From: Halopseudomonas pelagia
Lineage (GTDB): Bacteria; Pseudomonadota; Gammaproteobacteria; Pseudomonadales; Pseudomonadaceae
NCBI RefSeq assembly: GCF_009497895.1
Contig: NZ_CP033116.1
Location: 1,612,001-1,676,000, forward strand
Reading direction: 5' to 3'
DNA length: 64,000 nt
The translations under genes were made by a program, and so were the position numbers. The notes below the pieces were generated by a model. The model worked only from the letters and a program-made list of their open reading frames with translations, ran no database searches and was not told where the DNA came from. The first letter of the stretch is position 1. Every line of letters starts with the position of its first letter. Below are positions 48,811-58,255 of the stretch, piece by piece.

Positions 48811-50381
48811 AGTGACTGCGCCCTCTGATCCCGACCCGGCCGAGCGAGACTGGCGAACAAGGATTGTTCCGCCAGACTGTGGTACAGCTGAGCGTAGGGT
48901 TTGGCGGCTTGCAGCCAATATTGGGGCGCCTGCATAGCTTTGCAACGCATGGCCTCAAGCAGCGGTGGAAGCAGGTAAGTATTCAACGCCCGCTCTATAG
49001 CAGAGGCAAAGCTGCCAGCGGTCATCTCGTCGAACAGGAAACCCGTTTGGTCATCTTCAATGGTGTCCGCCAGCCCACCGGTACGATGGGCTATCGGCAG
49101 CGAACCGAAGCACTGCGCATAGCTCTGACTCAGACCACAGGGCTCATAACGCGAAGGCATGAGCAGAAAATCACTGCCAGCGAAAATGCGCCGAGCATCG
49201 GGTTCATTGAAGCCGCGATGAAAACCGACATGCTCCGGGAATCGTTGTGCCAACTCGGCGATCATTTGCTCCAGTTCCGGCTGTCCCTGACCGAGTACCA
49301 CCAGCCGGCCACCGCCCGCGATGATCTGTTCGATAACGCCGGGTAGCAGGTTCAATCCTTTTTGCTCCACCAGGCGGGAAACAATCGAAAACAGCGGGCC
49401 CTCCGAGGGTTGCAAACCGAACAGTTGCTCGACATACCGTGTATTGGCACGCCGTGCCTCCCACTCGCCGGCGCTGAAGTTCTGCACCAGATGGCAATCG
49501 GTTTGCGGATCCCAGCATTTGTCGATGCCGTTTACAAAGCCGCTAAGCTGCTGATTTTCGGCCCTCTGGCTGAGCAAACCATGCAACCCGCATCCCATCT
49601 CGGGTGCGGTGATTTCCCGAGCGTAGGTCTTGCTGACGGTTGTAATGTGATCGGCATAGGTAAGGCCGGCCTTGAGAAACGACAACTTTCCGTAAAACTC
49701 AACCCCATCGAGATTCAGCGCCTCAGGGGGCAGGCCCAACTCCACCGCACAGTGCATCTCACACAGACCCTGGTAAGCCAGGTTGTGGACGGTAAACACC
49801 GTGGGCGTATGTTGGCCGCGCCAGGTCATGTAAGCCGGGGTGAGAGCTGCGGGCCAGTCATGCGCATGGACCAGATCCGGTTGCCAACTGGGGCAGACCT
49901 CACCAGATGCGAGGGCTGCAGCGGCAAGACCAAAGCGCGCGAAGCGTATATGATTATCCGGCCAGTCACGGCCATTGTTGTCGCCATACGGAGTACCAGG
50001 ACGGTCGTAAAGCTCCGGGCATATGACCACATACAGGGTCAAACCATCTTCAAGTGTCATGCGCCCGATCTGGCAAGGTGGCAGAGCGGCGTAGCCGGGC
50101 AAATTGGCGATGACCTGGATCGGGTAGCCGCTATTGATTACCTGCGGGTAGCCAGGGACCATGACCCTGACCCAGTGATACCGCGACAAGGCGCGGGGTA
50201 AAGCGGCAGAAACATCGCCCAAGCCGCCGACCTTGACCAGGTCTGCCAGCTCAGACGTAACGAACAAGATTTTCTTGCGATGAATGGGCAGAATATCAAC
50301 TGGTTCCTGAATCAGGGTAGGCTCGATTGGAGCGTTGTGGGAATTATCTTCAATTGTCTCCTTAGTCAGAGCCTTACCCAT
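48807..50381 (-). CDS. glgA: Glycogen (starch) synthase GlgA
   Basis: GT5 glycosyltransferase that extends alpha-1,4-glucan from a nucleotide-glucose donor. The 524 residues have a hydrophilic N-terminal extension (about 1-35), the donor-site KVGGLGDVSAALPRAL (about 51), HAHDWPAAL (about 175), and a C-terminal Rossmann domain with SRYEPCGLSQSYAQCFGSLP (about 405) containing the conserved Glu. First gene of the minus-strand operon glgA-treZ-malQ-treY-DUF2934-glgX and onward. There is no glgC (ADP-glucose pyrophosphorylase) or glgP nearby, so donor supply is encoded elsewhere or is unusual. The GGAGG ribosome site is good. Confidence 0.94.
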
Positions 50382-50514
50382 GCTGCCATCCTCCGAGCAG
50401 TATCAAACTGCAAAAAATTGATCAATGCCGCGTCCGTGACGCAGCTTGCAAGATGCTTATGTATCCAAGAGGCAGTGTCAGTTGAAACAGTTTGAAACAA
50501 CGCCCTCTATTGAA

Positions 50515-50541
50515 AATGACCGGCCGGTTTTTCAAAAGTTT
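50515..50541 (-). promoter_or_regulatory. Candidate AlgU-like promoter of the glgA operon
   Basis: On the minus strand AAACTT (50541-50536), a 16-base spacer and TCATT (50519-50515), similar to GAACTT-N16-TCTGA. It lies about 130 bases upstream of glgA and 37 bases from the divergent candidate at 50579, which has the same TCATT -10 element. Confidence 0.45.
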
Positions 50542-50578
50542 CGACTATTTTGGATAGCTGAGTAGAAAAAAATAGCTT

Positions 50579-50606
50579 GAACTTTTACTGGTGCCGCTAG
50601 CTCATT
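50579..50606 (+). promoter_or_regulatory. Candidate AlgU-like promoter of the CinA/PncC-like gene
   Basis: GAACTT (50579-50584), a 17-base spacer and TCATT (50602-50606). The -35 element is a perfect match to the AlgU consensus. It is 30 bases before the start codon of the gene at 50637. Confidence 0.55.
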
Positions 50607-50636
50607 TTTTTATCGACAAGGCGGAGGCAGGCGACG

Positions 50637-51137
50637 ATGTCAGTAGCCCAAAATATAGAAGACGTTATTCAATTCATTAAGCAACGTAAGCTTTTGCTGT
50701 GTACCGCAGAGTCTTGCACGGCGGGGCTGGTAGCCTCTCGTGTGGCTGACGTGCCGGGAAGTGGCGCGATCCTTGAAATCAGCTTTACGGTCTATTCGCC
50801 AGAAGCAAAGAAACATAATCTCGGTGTTTCGGCGCAGACCATCGATAGATATGGCCTGACCAGCGAAGAAGTTGCCAGTGAGATGGCCCTTGGGGCATTG
50901 GCAAACTCCAGAGCAACTATTGCACTGGCCAATACAGGTAAAGCAACTTCAGATGACGAGCTTGACGGCGTGGTTTGCTTTGCTTGCGCAATGGAAGTGG
51001 CAAACAAGCGTTATGTGGTGCATGAAACGGTTCACTTTGACGGCAGCCGTAATGAGGTGCGAATGGCTGCCGCAGAATACGTGCTCTTGCATCTTCCGGT
51101 TTATTACCAGCAGTTGATGAACAAGAGCCCCAAGTAG
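50637..51137 (+). CDS. CinA C-terminal-type amidase (PncC-like)
   Basis: Stand-alone CinA C-terminal domain protein, the family of nicotinamide-nucleotide amidase PncC, which turns NMN into NaMN and ammonia. The 166 residues have the family motif LLCTAESCTAGLVASRVADV with Thr/Ser active-site residues (about 20-40), PGSGAILEISFTVYSPEAK and YGLTSEEVASEMALGAL (about 78). The usual motif is AESCTGG; here the last Gly pair is AG. It lacks the N-terminal molybdopterin-like domain of full CinA. AGGCGG precedes the ATG. Pseudomonads usually carry a second cinA next to recA, so this is probably a stress-linked paralogue and the substrate is less certain. Confidence 0.83.
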   Translation: MSVAQNIEDVIQFIKQRKLLLCTAESCTAGLVASRVADVPGSGAILEISFTVYSPEAKKHNLGVSAQTIDRYGLTSEEVASEMALGALANSRATIALANTGKATSDDELDGVVCFACAMEVANKRYVVHETVHFDGSRNEVRMAAAEYVLLHLPVYYQQLMNKSPK

Positions 51138-51148
51138 GAGGGCCGATA

Positions 51149-51565
51149 TTAGAATCCCGGTGGATGTCGTTCTTTAAGGTAAGGCAACAGCATATTGAAG
51201 GCCCTGCTGAAGAAGGCTTCCAGACGACTGTCCATAACCATATCGTTGATCGCAGCAGGAAGGGTTTCCTCATGGCGAGTGGACTGGTCAGCCGCAAAAT
51301 ACTGCTCATGTACTACTCGCTGCTTTTTCTCCTCAGCCAACACCTGATAAGTGCAGGCTTTCGCATCGCCCTGCCGCCGCACGCTCAGGCTTAACCGGGT
51401 GAGCGAGGGGTCAATCTGTTCGAAATGCACACTGGCCTCAAGGTTCTGGCTTTTGGCGTAATCGCAAGCTCGGTTGAACCCGGGTAGCCCACAACGTTCA
51501 AGGCGTTGCGCCAAGGTTCCCTCGTGAACGTCCTGATGGCTGTCATTGGGCAGATGATCATTCAT
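51149..51565 (-). CDS. Hypothetical protein
   Basis: Unrecognised 138-residue, probably cytoplasmic protein with no signal peptide. The middle looks beta-rich and charged (ASVHFEQIDPSLTRLSLSVR), and the end is helical and aromatic (LEAFFSRAFNMLLPYLKER). GGAG six bases before the ATG supports the start. It is convergent with the CinA-like gene (11-base gap) and divergent from the FKBP gene. Confidence 0.7.
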   Translation of the reverse strand: MNDHLPNDSHQDVHEGTLAQRLERCGLPGFNRACDYAKSQNLEASVHFEQIDPSLTRLSLSVRRQGDAKACTYQVLAEEKKQRVVHEQYFAADQSTRHEETLPAAINDMVMDSRLEAFFSRAFNMLLPYLKERHPPGF

Positions 51566-51811
51566 GGCTTTCTCCTGACTTAGCCTGCGTCGGTGATGAT
51601 GAAATGCTCAGCTGATTAGAGGGTCAGGACCACCGTTAAGTGCCATGAATGTGTAGGCCGGGGCTCACCTGATTCGCTGGAGCGTGCGATCCGGTGCGGC
51701 GCAATTCTCATTTGCGTGGTCTTTGCAATGGTGCCGGTAGCCTGTGGCAAAAACCCCTGATAAGCTCAGGGCTTTATTTCGCCCATTCGGGGCTCATCGA
51801 TTGAGGTAAGC
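51566..51811. promoter_or_regulatory. Divergent gap with hairpin before the FKBP gene
   Basis: The 246-base gap must hold promoters for the gene at 51149 and for the FKBP gene, but no clear -35/-10 pair is seen. A CCCTGA-TAAGC-TCAGGG hairpin followed by CTTTATTT (51755-51779) lies about 35 bases before the FKBP start and could act as a leader attenuator. Confidence 0.35.
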
Positions 51812-52507
51812 ATGAAGCGTAATTTACTGGCAGCCAGCGTTGCACTCAGTATTCTCACCCTGGCAGGTTGTGGGGAAAAAGAGCCGGAGCTTTCCAGCTC
51901 TATCCAGCAGGCCTCCTACGGTATCGGTCTGAACATGGGCGAAAGTCTGCTTAACGATGGTCTGGATGATATCGATCCGGATGCGCTGGCGCTGGGTATG
52001 CAAGATGCATTGGGCGGTACTGAGCCACGTTTGAGCGAAGAAGAACTGACCGCGGCATTCACCGAGTTGCAGACGCGCGCTGAAGAGCGCAGCACTGAGC
52101 TGGCTGAAGAGGCGTTGTCGGCCAATGAAGACTTTCTGGCGGAGAATGCCAAGCGCGAAGGCGTAACCACCACTGCTTCGGGTCTGCAGTATGAAGTGAT
52201 CACCGAAGGTGAGGGTGAAGAGCAGCCCGCAGAGAGCGATGTAGTAACAGTGCATTATGAAGGCAAGCTGGTCGACGGAACTGTATTTGATAGCTCCATC
52301 AGCCGCGGCGAGCCCGTGGAACTGCCGGTTAATGGCGTCATTCCTGGCTGGGTTGAGACCTTGCAGTTGATGAATGTGGGCGACAAGTGGAAGGTCACCA
52401 TTCCAAGCGAACTGGCCTATGGCGCGCGTAGCCCGAGCCCGGTGATTCCGCCGAACTCGGTGTTGGTGTTCGAGCTGGAACTACTTGGCATTCAAGGCGA
52501 CGAATAA
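51812..52507 (+). CDS. FKBP-type peptidyl-prolyl isomerase lipoprotein (FkpA/Mip-like)
   Basis: Periplasmic prolyl isomerase and chaperone. The 231 residues have a lipoprotein signal with lipobox LTLAGC (Cys20), an N-terminal helical dimerisation domain (about 30-120, QASYGIGLNMGESLLNDG) and a C-terminal FKBP domain (about 130-230) with VTVHYEGKLVDGTVFDSS, VIPGWVETLQLMNVGDKW and IPSELAYG. The architecture matches FkpA, FklB and Mip; the lipid anchor sets it apart from E. coli FkpA. The ribosome site GAGGTAAGC precedes the ATG. A large hairpin follows the stop. Confidence 0.92.
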   Translation: MKRNLLAASVALSILTLAGCGEKEPELSSSIQQASYGIGLNMGESLLNDGLDDIDPDALALGMQDALGGTEPRLSEEELTAAFTELQTRAEERSTELAEEALSANEDFLAENAKREGVTTTASGLQYEVITEGEGEEQPAESDVVTVHYEGKLVDGTVFDSSISRGEPVELPVNGVIPGWVETLQLMNVGDKWKVTIPSELAYGARSPSPVIPPNSVLVFELELLGIQGDE

Positions 52508-52528
52508 GCCTTGCTGACGTAGCGCGAA

Positions 52529-52580
52529 AGTAACACTGCCTGAGGCTCGAAACAGAGCGTTCGAACCTCAGGGTGTTACT
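52529..52580 (+). terminator. Long near-perfect hairpin after the FKBP gene
   Basis: Left arm 52529-52551 (AGTAACAC, two unpaired bases, CCTGAGG, one mismatch, TCGAA) pairs with right arm 52560-52580 around an 8-base loop, about 20 base pairs in all. No T tract follows, so it may stabilise the mRNA end or stop transcription with Rho. AGTAACACT occurs again at 52597-52605. Confidence 0.5.
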
Positions 52581-52581
52581 G

Positions 52582-52779
52582 TTATGCACATTCTGAAGTA
52601 ACACTCAATAATCTTTTCCCGCTTTATCAGCATTTTCTTCTGCATAATTAAGTAGTTGATTTTAAACGTTTTTATAGTTGGTTAAAAAACATTCATTTTA
52701 ACCGCTACCGCATTCTTCAAGGCTCCTGGCCTTTTCCCCATACGTTGTGCACAGACTTATCCACAGATGTTGTGGGTAA
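52582..52779. other. DnaA-box module 2: isolated box, AT-rich stretch, three-box core
   Basis: In the 510-base gap between the convergent FKBP gene and prc. It holds TTATGCACA (52582-52590), a strongly AT-rich stretch (about 52598-52715) and then TTGTGCACA (52745-52753), TTATCCACA (52757-52765, a perfect DnaA box) and TGTGGGTAA (52771-52779, an inverted TTACCCACA). Spacers are 3 and 5 bases, identical to the group at 10972-11006, and the 5-base spacer is GATGT here and GATAT there. No open frame or promoter is seen in this gap. The function is inferred from the motif. Confidence 0.6.
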
Positions 52780-52967
52780 CTGATAAACCTGCCCTGCAGC
52801 CCCGTAAATACGTTTGCGCAGGCGATTGCTTGGGCGGAATTACGCTATGGGAGAGGTGATCGGAGTCTGCAGCGATGCTTCGGCATACAGCCAGGAGGCG
52901 ACTGGCTAAGTCAATAGATAAAAGCGTCGGGGGGAAGAACTACTGCGGATAGGCGGGATAACGCTGT
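52780..52967. other. Non-coding remainder of the gap before prc
   Basis: No supported gene. An AGGAGG at about 52901 is not followed by a usable open frame. Confidence 0.4.
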
Positions 52968-53006
52968 CCCAAACCCGGCCGGCCAAATCAGCCGCACGGG
53001 TTTGGG
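52968..53006 (-). terminator. Terminator-like inverted repeat after prc
   Basis: CCCAAACCCG (52968-52977) and CGGGTTTGGG (52997-53006) form a perfect 10-base stem with a 19-base loop, 11 bases beyond the prc stop on the minus strand. No T run follows, so it is a moderate call. Confidence 0.5.
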
Positions 53007-53017
53007 TGGAGAGAGGT

Positions 53018-55114
53018 TTAACTGGCGTCGGCTACTTGATGTTGCAGCTCCAGCAGGTCGATCAGAATCTGCCCGGTTTCCGCCAGGAAAGGATCCTCTT
53101 CGGCGTCATCTTCGTCCGCAGCAACCGGGTTCAGCTCAAGTAATGGATCGGTTTCTTCCAGTTCCTTGAGCGGTTCTTCTCCCTGAGCCACCCGACGCTG
53201 GTTTTCCAGCTTCAGCAGGGTCGCGTCGAAGGCTTCCTGTTGCTCACGGCGCACGGCTTCGTTGAGCGGCAGGTATTCGCGATCCTTGATCCCTCGGTCC
53301 AGCTCTACCCTGGCGAGCGTGTAGGTAAACTCCGGGTCGTTGGCGGCCCGTAGTTGGTGGCGCTCGTTAAGACGCTTGACGAAGGGGCTGACCTGATTGC
53401 CAATAGCGTAGTCAGCCGGCTCAATGGTGTCCCAGGGAAGCGCGCGGGGCAGGTAGCTTTCGCCGATCTCGGTGGTATCGAGCAGCGACGGGTAGGTAAT
53501 ATCTGGCACTACACCGCGATTCTGCGTGCTCTGCCCGGATACACGGTAGAACTTGGCCAGCGTCAGTTTCAGCTCGCCATGGTTCAGCGGTTGAATGGAC
53601 TGTACGGTGCCTTTGCCAAAAGTAGGCTCACCCACCACTAAAGCGCGGCCGTAGTCCTGCATGGCTCCGGCAAAAATTTCCGAGGCCGAGGCGGACAGGC
53701 GGTTGACCAGCACAGCCATGGGGCCCTTGTAGGAAATGCCCGCGTCGGGATCATCCAGCACCTGTACTTGCCCATCGGTGTCGCGTACTTGCACCGTAGG
53801 GCCGCGATCAATAAACAGGCCGGTCAGTTCGGTAGCTTCCTGCAGCGAGCCGCCGCCATTGTTACGCAAGTCCAACACCAGGCCATCAACGTTCTCGGCC
53901 TCCATCTCCTCAAGCAGGCGGCGCACGTCCCGTGTGGTGCTGCGGTATTCGGGATCACCCCTGCGCTGGGCTTTGAAATCGATGTAAAAACCGGGGACTT
54001 CGATCACGCCGATGCGCTGTTCGTTTTCCCCGCTGCCATACTTGATGATGGACGAGGCTGCGGCCTGGTCTTCCAGCTTGACGGCTTCACGCACCAGCAC
54101 CACTTCACGGCTACTCAAGTCGGTAGGTGGGTTACTAGCCGGAATAACTTCCAGGCGGACGTTGGAGCCTTTGGGGCCGCGAATCAGCTTGACGACTTCG
54201 TCAAGACGCCAGCCAACGACGTCGACCATCTCCTTCTCTTCCTGGCCAACGGCAATAATCCGATCAGCAGGCGCCAGTTTCTGGCTTTTTGCAGCGGGAC
54301 CGGCGGGTACCAGGCGGACGATCTTGGTGAATTCTTCATCGGCCTGGAGCACGGCGCCAATACCTTCGAGCGACAGGCTCATGTTGATATCGAAGTTCTC
54401 CGCATTCTCCGGAGACATGTACTGAGTGTGCGGATCATAGACCTGGGCAAAGGCATTGATGTAGTTCTGAAATACATCCTCGCTGCGCGTTTGGGTCAGG
54501 CGCAGGGCCTGGCCCTTGTAGCGCTTGCTCAACAGCTCCTGGATGGCGTCCATATCCCGACCCGCCAATTTCAGCCGTAGTACCTCATCCTTGATCTGAT
54601 GCCGCCATAACTGCAGCAGATCAATATCGGTCGCAACCCATTCAGCCTTTTCACGGTCGGCCAGAATCTGCTGGTCGGAGCTGAAGTCCAGGCTTTGCAG
54701 GTCTTCATCAAGCAGGCTGTTGGCAAACTCCAGACGCTGGCTCAAACGCTCTATCTGACGCTTGTGCATTGCAAAACCAATGGTCAGATCGCCGGCGAGC
54801 AGGAGATCATCCAGACGATAACGGTACTCTTCGAAGGCTTGAAGATCCTCTGCGGTAAACAAGCTGCGCTGGGGATCCAATTGACGCATATAACCGTCGA
54901 AAATGTCGCTCGACAAAGCGTCGTCCAGGCGAATACGGTTGTAGTGATGGCGGCGTAGAAGCTCAACCGTATTCAGGCTGGCTACCATCTGATCACGCGT
55001 GGGCTGGATGCTGTCCAGGTCGAGGTTGGCCGGCTGTTCTTCTGCCACGGCATGAGTGCCGATTGCGAAGAACGCAACTAGGCAGGTGGTACGCAGGCTG
55101 TTGAAGCGTTTCAT
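53018..55114 (-). CDS. prc: Tail-specific (C-terminal processing) periplasmic protease Prc
   Basis: Periplasmic S41 serine protease that degrades proteins from their C-terminal tails and, in Pseudomonas, acts in MucA turnover and AlgU control (AlgO). The 698 residues have a signal peptide (MKRFNSLRTTCLVAFFAIGT, cleavage after AVA), a PDZ domain (about 220-310, GIGAVLQADEEFTKIVRLVPAG), and a catalytic Ser-Lys pair in NRLSASASEIFAG (about 446) and GEPTFGKGTVQS (about 470), then a DUF3340-type C-terminal domain. The ATG at 55114 gives the signal peptide; the open frame runs back to 55237 without sense. The ribosome site is weak. Confidence 0.93.
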   Translation of the reverse strand: MKRFNSLRTTCLVAFFAIGTHAVAEEQPANLDLDSIQPTRDQMVASLNTVELLRRHHYNRIRLDDALSSDIFDGYMRQLDPQRSLFTAEDLQAFEEYRYRLDDLLLAGDLTIGFAMHKRQIERLSQRLEFANSLLDEDLQSLDFSSDQQILADREKAEWVATDIDLLQLWRHQIKDEVLRLKLAGRDMDAIQELLSKRYKGQALRLTQTRSEDVFQNYINAFAQVYDPHTQYMSPENAENFDINMSLSLEGIGAVLQADEEFTKIVRLVPAGPAAKSQKLAPADRIIAVGQEEKEMVDVVGWRLDEVVKLIRGPKGSNVRLEVIPASNPPTDLSSREVVLVREAVKLEDQAAASSIIKYGSGENEQRIGVIEVPGFYIDFKAQRRGDPEYRSTTRDVRRLLEEMEAENVDGLVLDLRNNGGGSLQEATELTGLFIDRGPTVQVRDTDGQVQVLDDPDAGISYKGPMAVLVNRLSASASEIFAGAMQDYGRALVVGEPTFGKGTVQSIQPLNHGELKLTLAKFYRVSGQSTQNRGVVPDITYPSLLDTTEIGESYLPRALPWDTIEPADYAIGNQVSPFVKRLNERHQLRAANDPEFTYTLARVELDRGIKDREYLPLNEAVRREQQEAFDATLLKLENQRRVAQGEEPLKELEETDPLLELNPVAADEDDAEEDPFLAETGQILIDLLELQHQVADAS

Positions 55115-55222
55115 CAAGAGAGAGTATCCAGAATTAGATGGAATTCGTGCTTGCCAGTTTAGGCGCAATAAAGGAGGCTGAGTTCCCGTTTTGATTAACA
55201 CATATTTCACTATGGAGGCACC

Positions 55223-56173
55223 GTGAGAGGATTGCAAGCTGAGGGCGGCTCCCTGGAATGGCGTGAACAGCCCGCTGTAGAGCTGCAGGATGGGCAGGTA
55301 CGAGTGGCCATTAAGGCTGCCGGACTGAATCGTGCTGATTTGTTACAGAAGGCGGGGATGTATCCTCCGCCTGCTGGGGTAACGCCGGTACTGGGATTGG
55401 AGTGCGCAGGCACCGTTCTGGAGGTCAAGGGCGCGAGTCGCTGGTCCCCGGGCGACCGGGTCTGTGGCCTGTTGGCCGGGGGCGGCATGGCGGAAGAGGT
55501 GGTCGTCGATGGCCGGCATCTGTTGCCGGTCCCTGCGGAGTTGAGCTGGGCCGAAGCCGCTGCTCTGCCGGAGGTGTTTGCCACCGCCTGGCTGAACGTG
55601 TTCGAGCTGGGCGCGGCGCAACCGGGGGAGAAGGTGCTTATTCATGCTGGTGCCAGCGGGGTAGGTACCGCGGCGATCCAGATATGCAAAGCGCTGGGCA
55701 ATCCCTGCTGGGTGACGCTGAGCAGTGAAGACAAGCTGCAGGCCTGTATCGCCCTGGGCGCTACCGGCGGGGCTTTGCGCCAGAACGGCATCATGGCCTT
55801 GCAGCCTGAAGGTCCGTTCAATGTGGTGCTGGACCCGGTCGGCGGCACTTACGCCGAGCACCATCTAGACCTGATTGCCCTGGATGGTCGTTGGGTAGTT
55901 ATTGGTTTGATGGGTGGCCGTGAGGCAAAGCTGGATCTGGGCAAGATGCTGGTCAAGCGCATTCAACTGACTGGCTCGACCCTGCGCACCCGCAGCGACA
56001 ACTACAAGGCGGACCTGCTGGCGCGGATGGAAGAGCGTCTGTGGCCGCTCTTTGCCAAGGGTGAGCTAAAGCCGATGGTAGCCAAAACTTTCAGTTTTGA
56101 GCAGGCCGAGGCCGCTTTTGCTGAGCTGGCTGAGGACAAGATCGTCGGTAAGGTGATTCTGGTCAAAGAGTGA
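55223..56173 (+). CDS. NAD(P)H:quinone oxidoreductase (zinc-free MDR family)
   Basis: Medium-chain dehydrogenase of the quinone-oxidoreductase branch, related to human TP53I3 (PIG3). The 316 residues have LNRADLLQKAGMYPPPAGVTPVLGLECAGTV (about 37-65), no structural or catalytic zinc cysteines, and the NADP motif HAGASGVGTAAIQICKALG (about 140). It reduces quinones with one-electron chemistry in PIG3; the bacterial substrate is open. The start is a GTG with GGAG five bases upstream. Divergent from prc. Confidence 0.88.
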   Translation: MRGLQAEGGSLEWREQPAVELQDGQVRVAIKAAGLNRADLLQKAGMYPPPAGVTPVLGLECAGTVLEVKGASRWSPGDRVCGLLAGGGMAEEVVVDGRHLLPVPAELSWAEAAALPEVFATAWLNVFELGAAQPGEKVLIHAGASGVGTAAIQICKALGNPCWVTLSSEDKLQACIALGATGGALRQNGIMALQPEGPFNVVLDPVGGTYAEHHLDLIALDGRWVVIGLMGGREAKLDLGKMLVKRIQLTGSTLRTRSDNYKADLLARMEERLWPLFAKGELKPMVAKTFSFEQAEAAFAELAEDKIVGKVILVKE

Positions 56174-56233
56174 CTAGTACCAGCGGCAGTCGATGGTATG
56201 CCTGCCGCTGGATGTTTCCGCCAGTACCACCGT

Positions 56234-57529
56234 TCAGATAAGTTGGGCGCTATTAAAGTAGTGCGTCAGCACCTTGATCAAATAAGCCGCATCCTGGCTA
56301 CCCGCCAACTCCCTAATTGAATGCATGGCAAAGGTCGGCACACCGATATCCACGGTCCTGACACCTAGACGGCTAGCGGTTATTGGCCCGATGGTGCTGC
56401 CACAGCCCATATCGCTGCGTACTACAAAACTTTGTACCGGCACCTCGGCCTGATCACACAGATGGCGGAAGAAGGCGGCCGTTTCGCTGTTGGTGGCGTA
56501 ACGCTGGTTGCTGTTGATCTTGATCACCGGCCCGGCATTCAGCTTGGGCCCATGATTGCCGTCGTGGCGATCGGCAAAATTCGGGTGTACCGCATGGGCG
56601 TTGTCGGCAGACACCATCACGGAATGCTGTAATGCGCGAATGCGCTCGGCATTATCGGGTAGCAGGCGCGTCAACACGTCTTCCAGGAAGGGGCCATCCG
56701 CGCCGCAGGCGGAGCTGGAGCCAATTTCCTCGTGATCGGTACAGACCAGCACGCAGGGTTGGGCGCCGTCGCTCTCCAGCAGAGCTGTCAGGCCGGCGTG
56801 GCACGAGAGCAGGTTGTCGAGCCGTGCAGAGCTGAAAAAGTCGCCCTGCAGTCCCAGGGTCGCGGGAGCTTGGGTATCGTAGAAACTCAGCTCGTAATCC
56901 AGCACTTGCTCAGCTTGGCAATCGGGGTATTCGTCCAGCAACTGTTGCTTGAGCAGGTCACGCAGTTGTCGTTTCGGCTCATGGCAATGTGCGAGCAGTG
57001 GCGGTAGATCAGTCTGCGCATTAATCGCTACGCCGTCATTGGCCCCGCGATTAAGGTGAATAGCCAGGCTGGGTATGGTCGCGATCGGGCGTTTGAAGTC
57101 AATCAACCGGCTGTCCAGGTGCCCATCGCCAGTACGAAAGGTCAAACGACCGGCGAGGGACAGGTCGCGATCAAACCAGGGTGCAAGCAATGCACCCCCG
57201 TACACTTCGACGCCCAACTGCCAGAGTCCCTGTTGCTCCAGCTCGGGCTGCGGCTTTACCTTCAGGCAAGGGCTGTCGGTATGCGCACCGGCCAGGCGTA
57301 TACCGGTGTGCAATTGCTCCGGACGGCCGAGGCTGAAGGCGATCAGTGATGAGCCGTTGCGGGTGACCACGTAGCGCCCACCCTCTTTCAATGCCCAGTC
57401 CGTTCGTTCGTCCAGATGTTCATAACCGGCAGCTACCAGCCGCTGCGCCAGTTGCTCGGTAGCATGAAAAGGCGTGGGTGATGCCTGGATGAAATCAGCC
57501 AACGACTGGTTGATCGCGGAGTGGGTCAT
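56234..57529 (-). CDS. apeB: M18-family aspartyl aminopeptidase ApeB
   Basis: Cytoplasmic zinc aminopeptidase of the M18 family that removes N-terminal acidic residues. The 431 residues contain the metal-site segments [13 protein letters not shown] (about 75), [11 protein letters not shown] (about 225) with the catalytic Glu, [12 protein letters not shown] (about 300) and [17 protein letters not shown] at the end with a conserved His just before ([10 protein letters not shown]). The ATG at 57529 has GAGG eight bases upstream; the open frame runs to 57559. It follows rluA by 26 bases, as in P. aeruginosa, where the same order minC-minD-minE-rluA-apeB is found. Confidence 0.92.
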   Translation of the reverse strand: MTHSAINQSLADFIQASPTPFHATEQLAQRLVAAGYEHLDERTDWALKEGGRYVVTRNGSSLIAFSLGRPEQLHTGIRLAGAHTDSPCLKVKPQPELEQQGLWQLGVEVYGGALLAPWFDRDLSLAGRLTFRTGDGHLDSRLIDFKRPIATIPSLAIHLNRGANDGVAINAQTDLPPLLAHCHEPKRQLRDLLKQQLLDEYPDCQAEQVLDYELSFYDTQAPATLGLQGDFFSSARLDNLLSCHAGLTALLESDGAQPCVLVCTDHEEIGSSSACGADGPFLEDVLTRLLPDNAERIRALQHSVMVSADNAHAVHPNFADRHDGNHGPKLNAGPVIKINSNQRYATNSETAAFFRHLCDQAEVPVQSFVVRSDMGCGSTIGPITASRLGVRTVDIGVPTFAMHSIRELAGSQDAAYLIKVLTHYFNSAQLI

Positions 57530-57555
57530 GAAATGGTCCTCGTGTACGTCACGGC

Positions 57556-58191
57556 TCAAAAGGGAGCGGGGCTTTCAAACAACATGGGCTTGCCATTCAC
57601 CGGGTGGCGTATACCCAGGCTCGCGGCGTGCAGGGCGAGTCTTGGGCAGGCCGCCAGTGCCTGCTCGTGGGCGTAGAGCTGATCGCCAAGCAACGGATGG
57701 CCGATAGATAACATATGCACGCGAAGTTGATGTGAGCGCCCGGTTATCGGGGTGAGCTCGACCCGGCAGTAGTCGGTCTGTCGCTCAAGTACGCGCCAGA
57801 ATGTCTGCGCGTGCTTGCCGGCCTCATGGTCGACTATATGCCGCGGTTTGTTCGGTGGGTCATAACGCAGCGGCAAATCGATATGCCCGGAATCGGCTTC
57901 GGGTTGCCCCCAGCACAGCGCAATATAGGTTTTTTGTGTCTCGCGATCATGGAACTGGCGGGATAACTCACGATGGCTATCGGCGTTTCTGCCCAGAACC
58001 AGCAGGCCGGAGGTTTCCCAGTCCAGGCGATGCACGATTCGAGCTTCGGGGTAACCGTTGTCCTGCAGGCGAGTAATCAGGCAGTCCTTGTTGTCCTCCG
58101 CACGTCCAGGTACCGATAACAGCATGGACGGCTTACAGACGATCATGAAGGCCGGATCCTCATGCAGGATGCGGATGTCAGTCAGGGGCAT
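57556..58191 (-). CDS. rluA: RluA-family RNA pseudouridine synthase
   Basis: Converts uridine to pseudouridine; E. coli RluA acts on 23S rRNA U746 and on several tRNAs at U32. The 211 residues have the catalytic motif [19 protein letters not shown] (Asp about residue 56), the segments [13 protein letters not shown] and [12 protein letters not shown], and no S4 domain, all typical of the short RluA branch. Start at 58191; the open frame extends to 58305 inside minE. It lies 64 bases after minE and probably shares its transcript. Confidence 0.9.
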   Translation of the reverse strand: MPLTDIRILHEDPAFMIVCKPSMLLSVPGRAEDNKDCLITRLQDNGYPEARIVHRLDWETSGLLVLGRNADSHRELSRQFHDRETQKTYIALCWGQPEADSGHIDLPLRYDPPNKPRHIVDHEAGKHAQTFWRVLERQTDYCRVELTPITGRSHQLRVHMLSIGHPLLGDQLYAHEQALAACPRLALHAASLGIRHPVNGKPMLFESPAPF

Positions 58192-58255
58192 GAGCTCACC
58201 AGCGGGTTGCACTGGCACCCTGCAGGAGGGTGCCGATTCGTTGCTCAGGGTCCGC

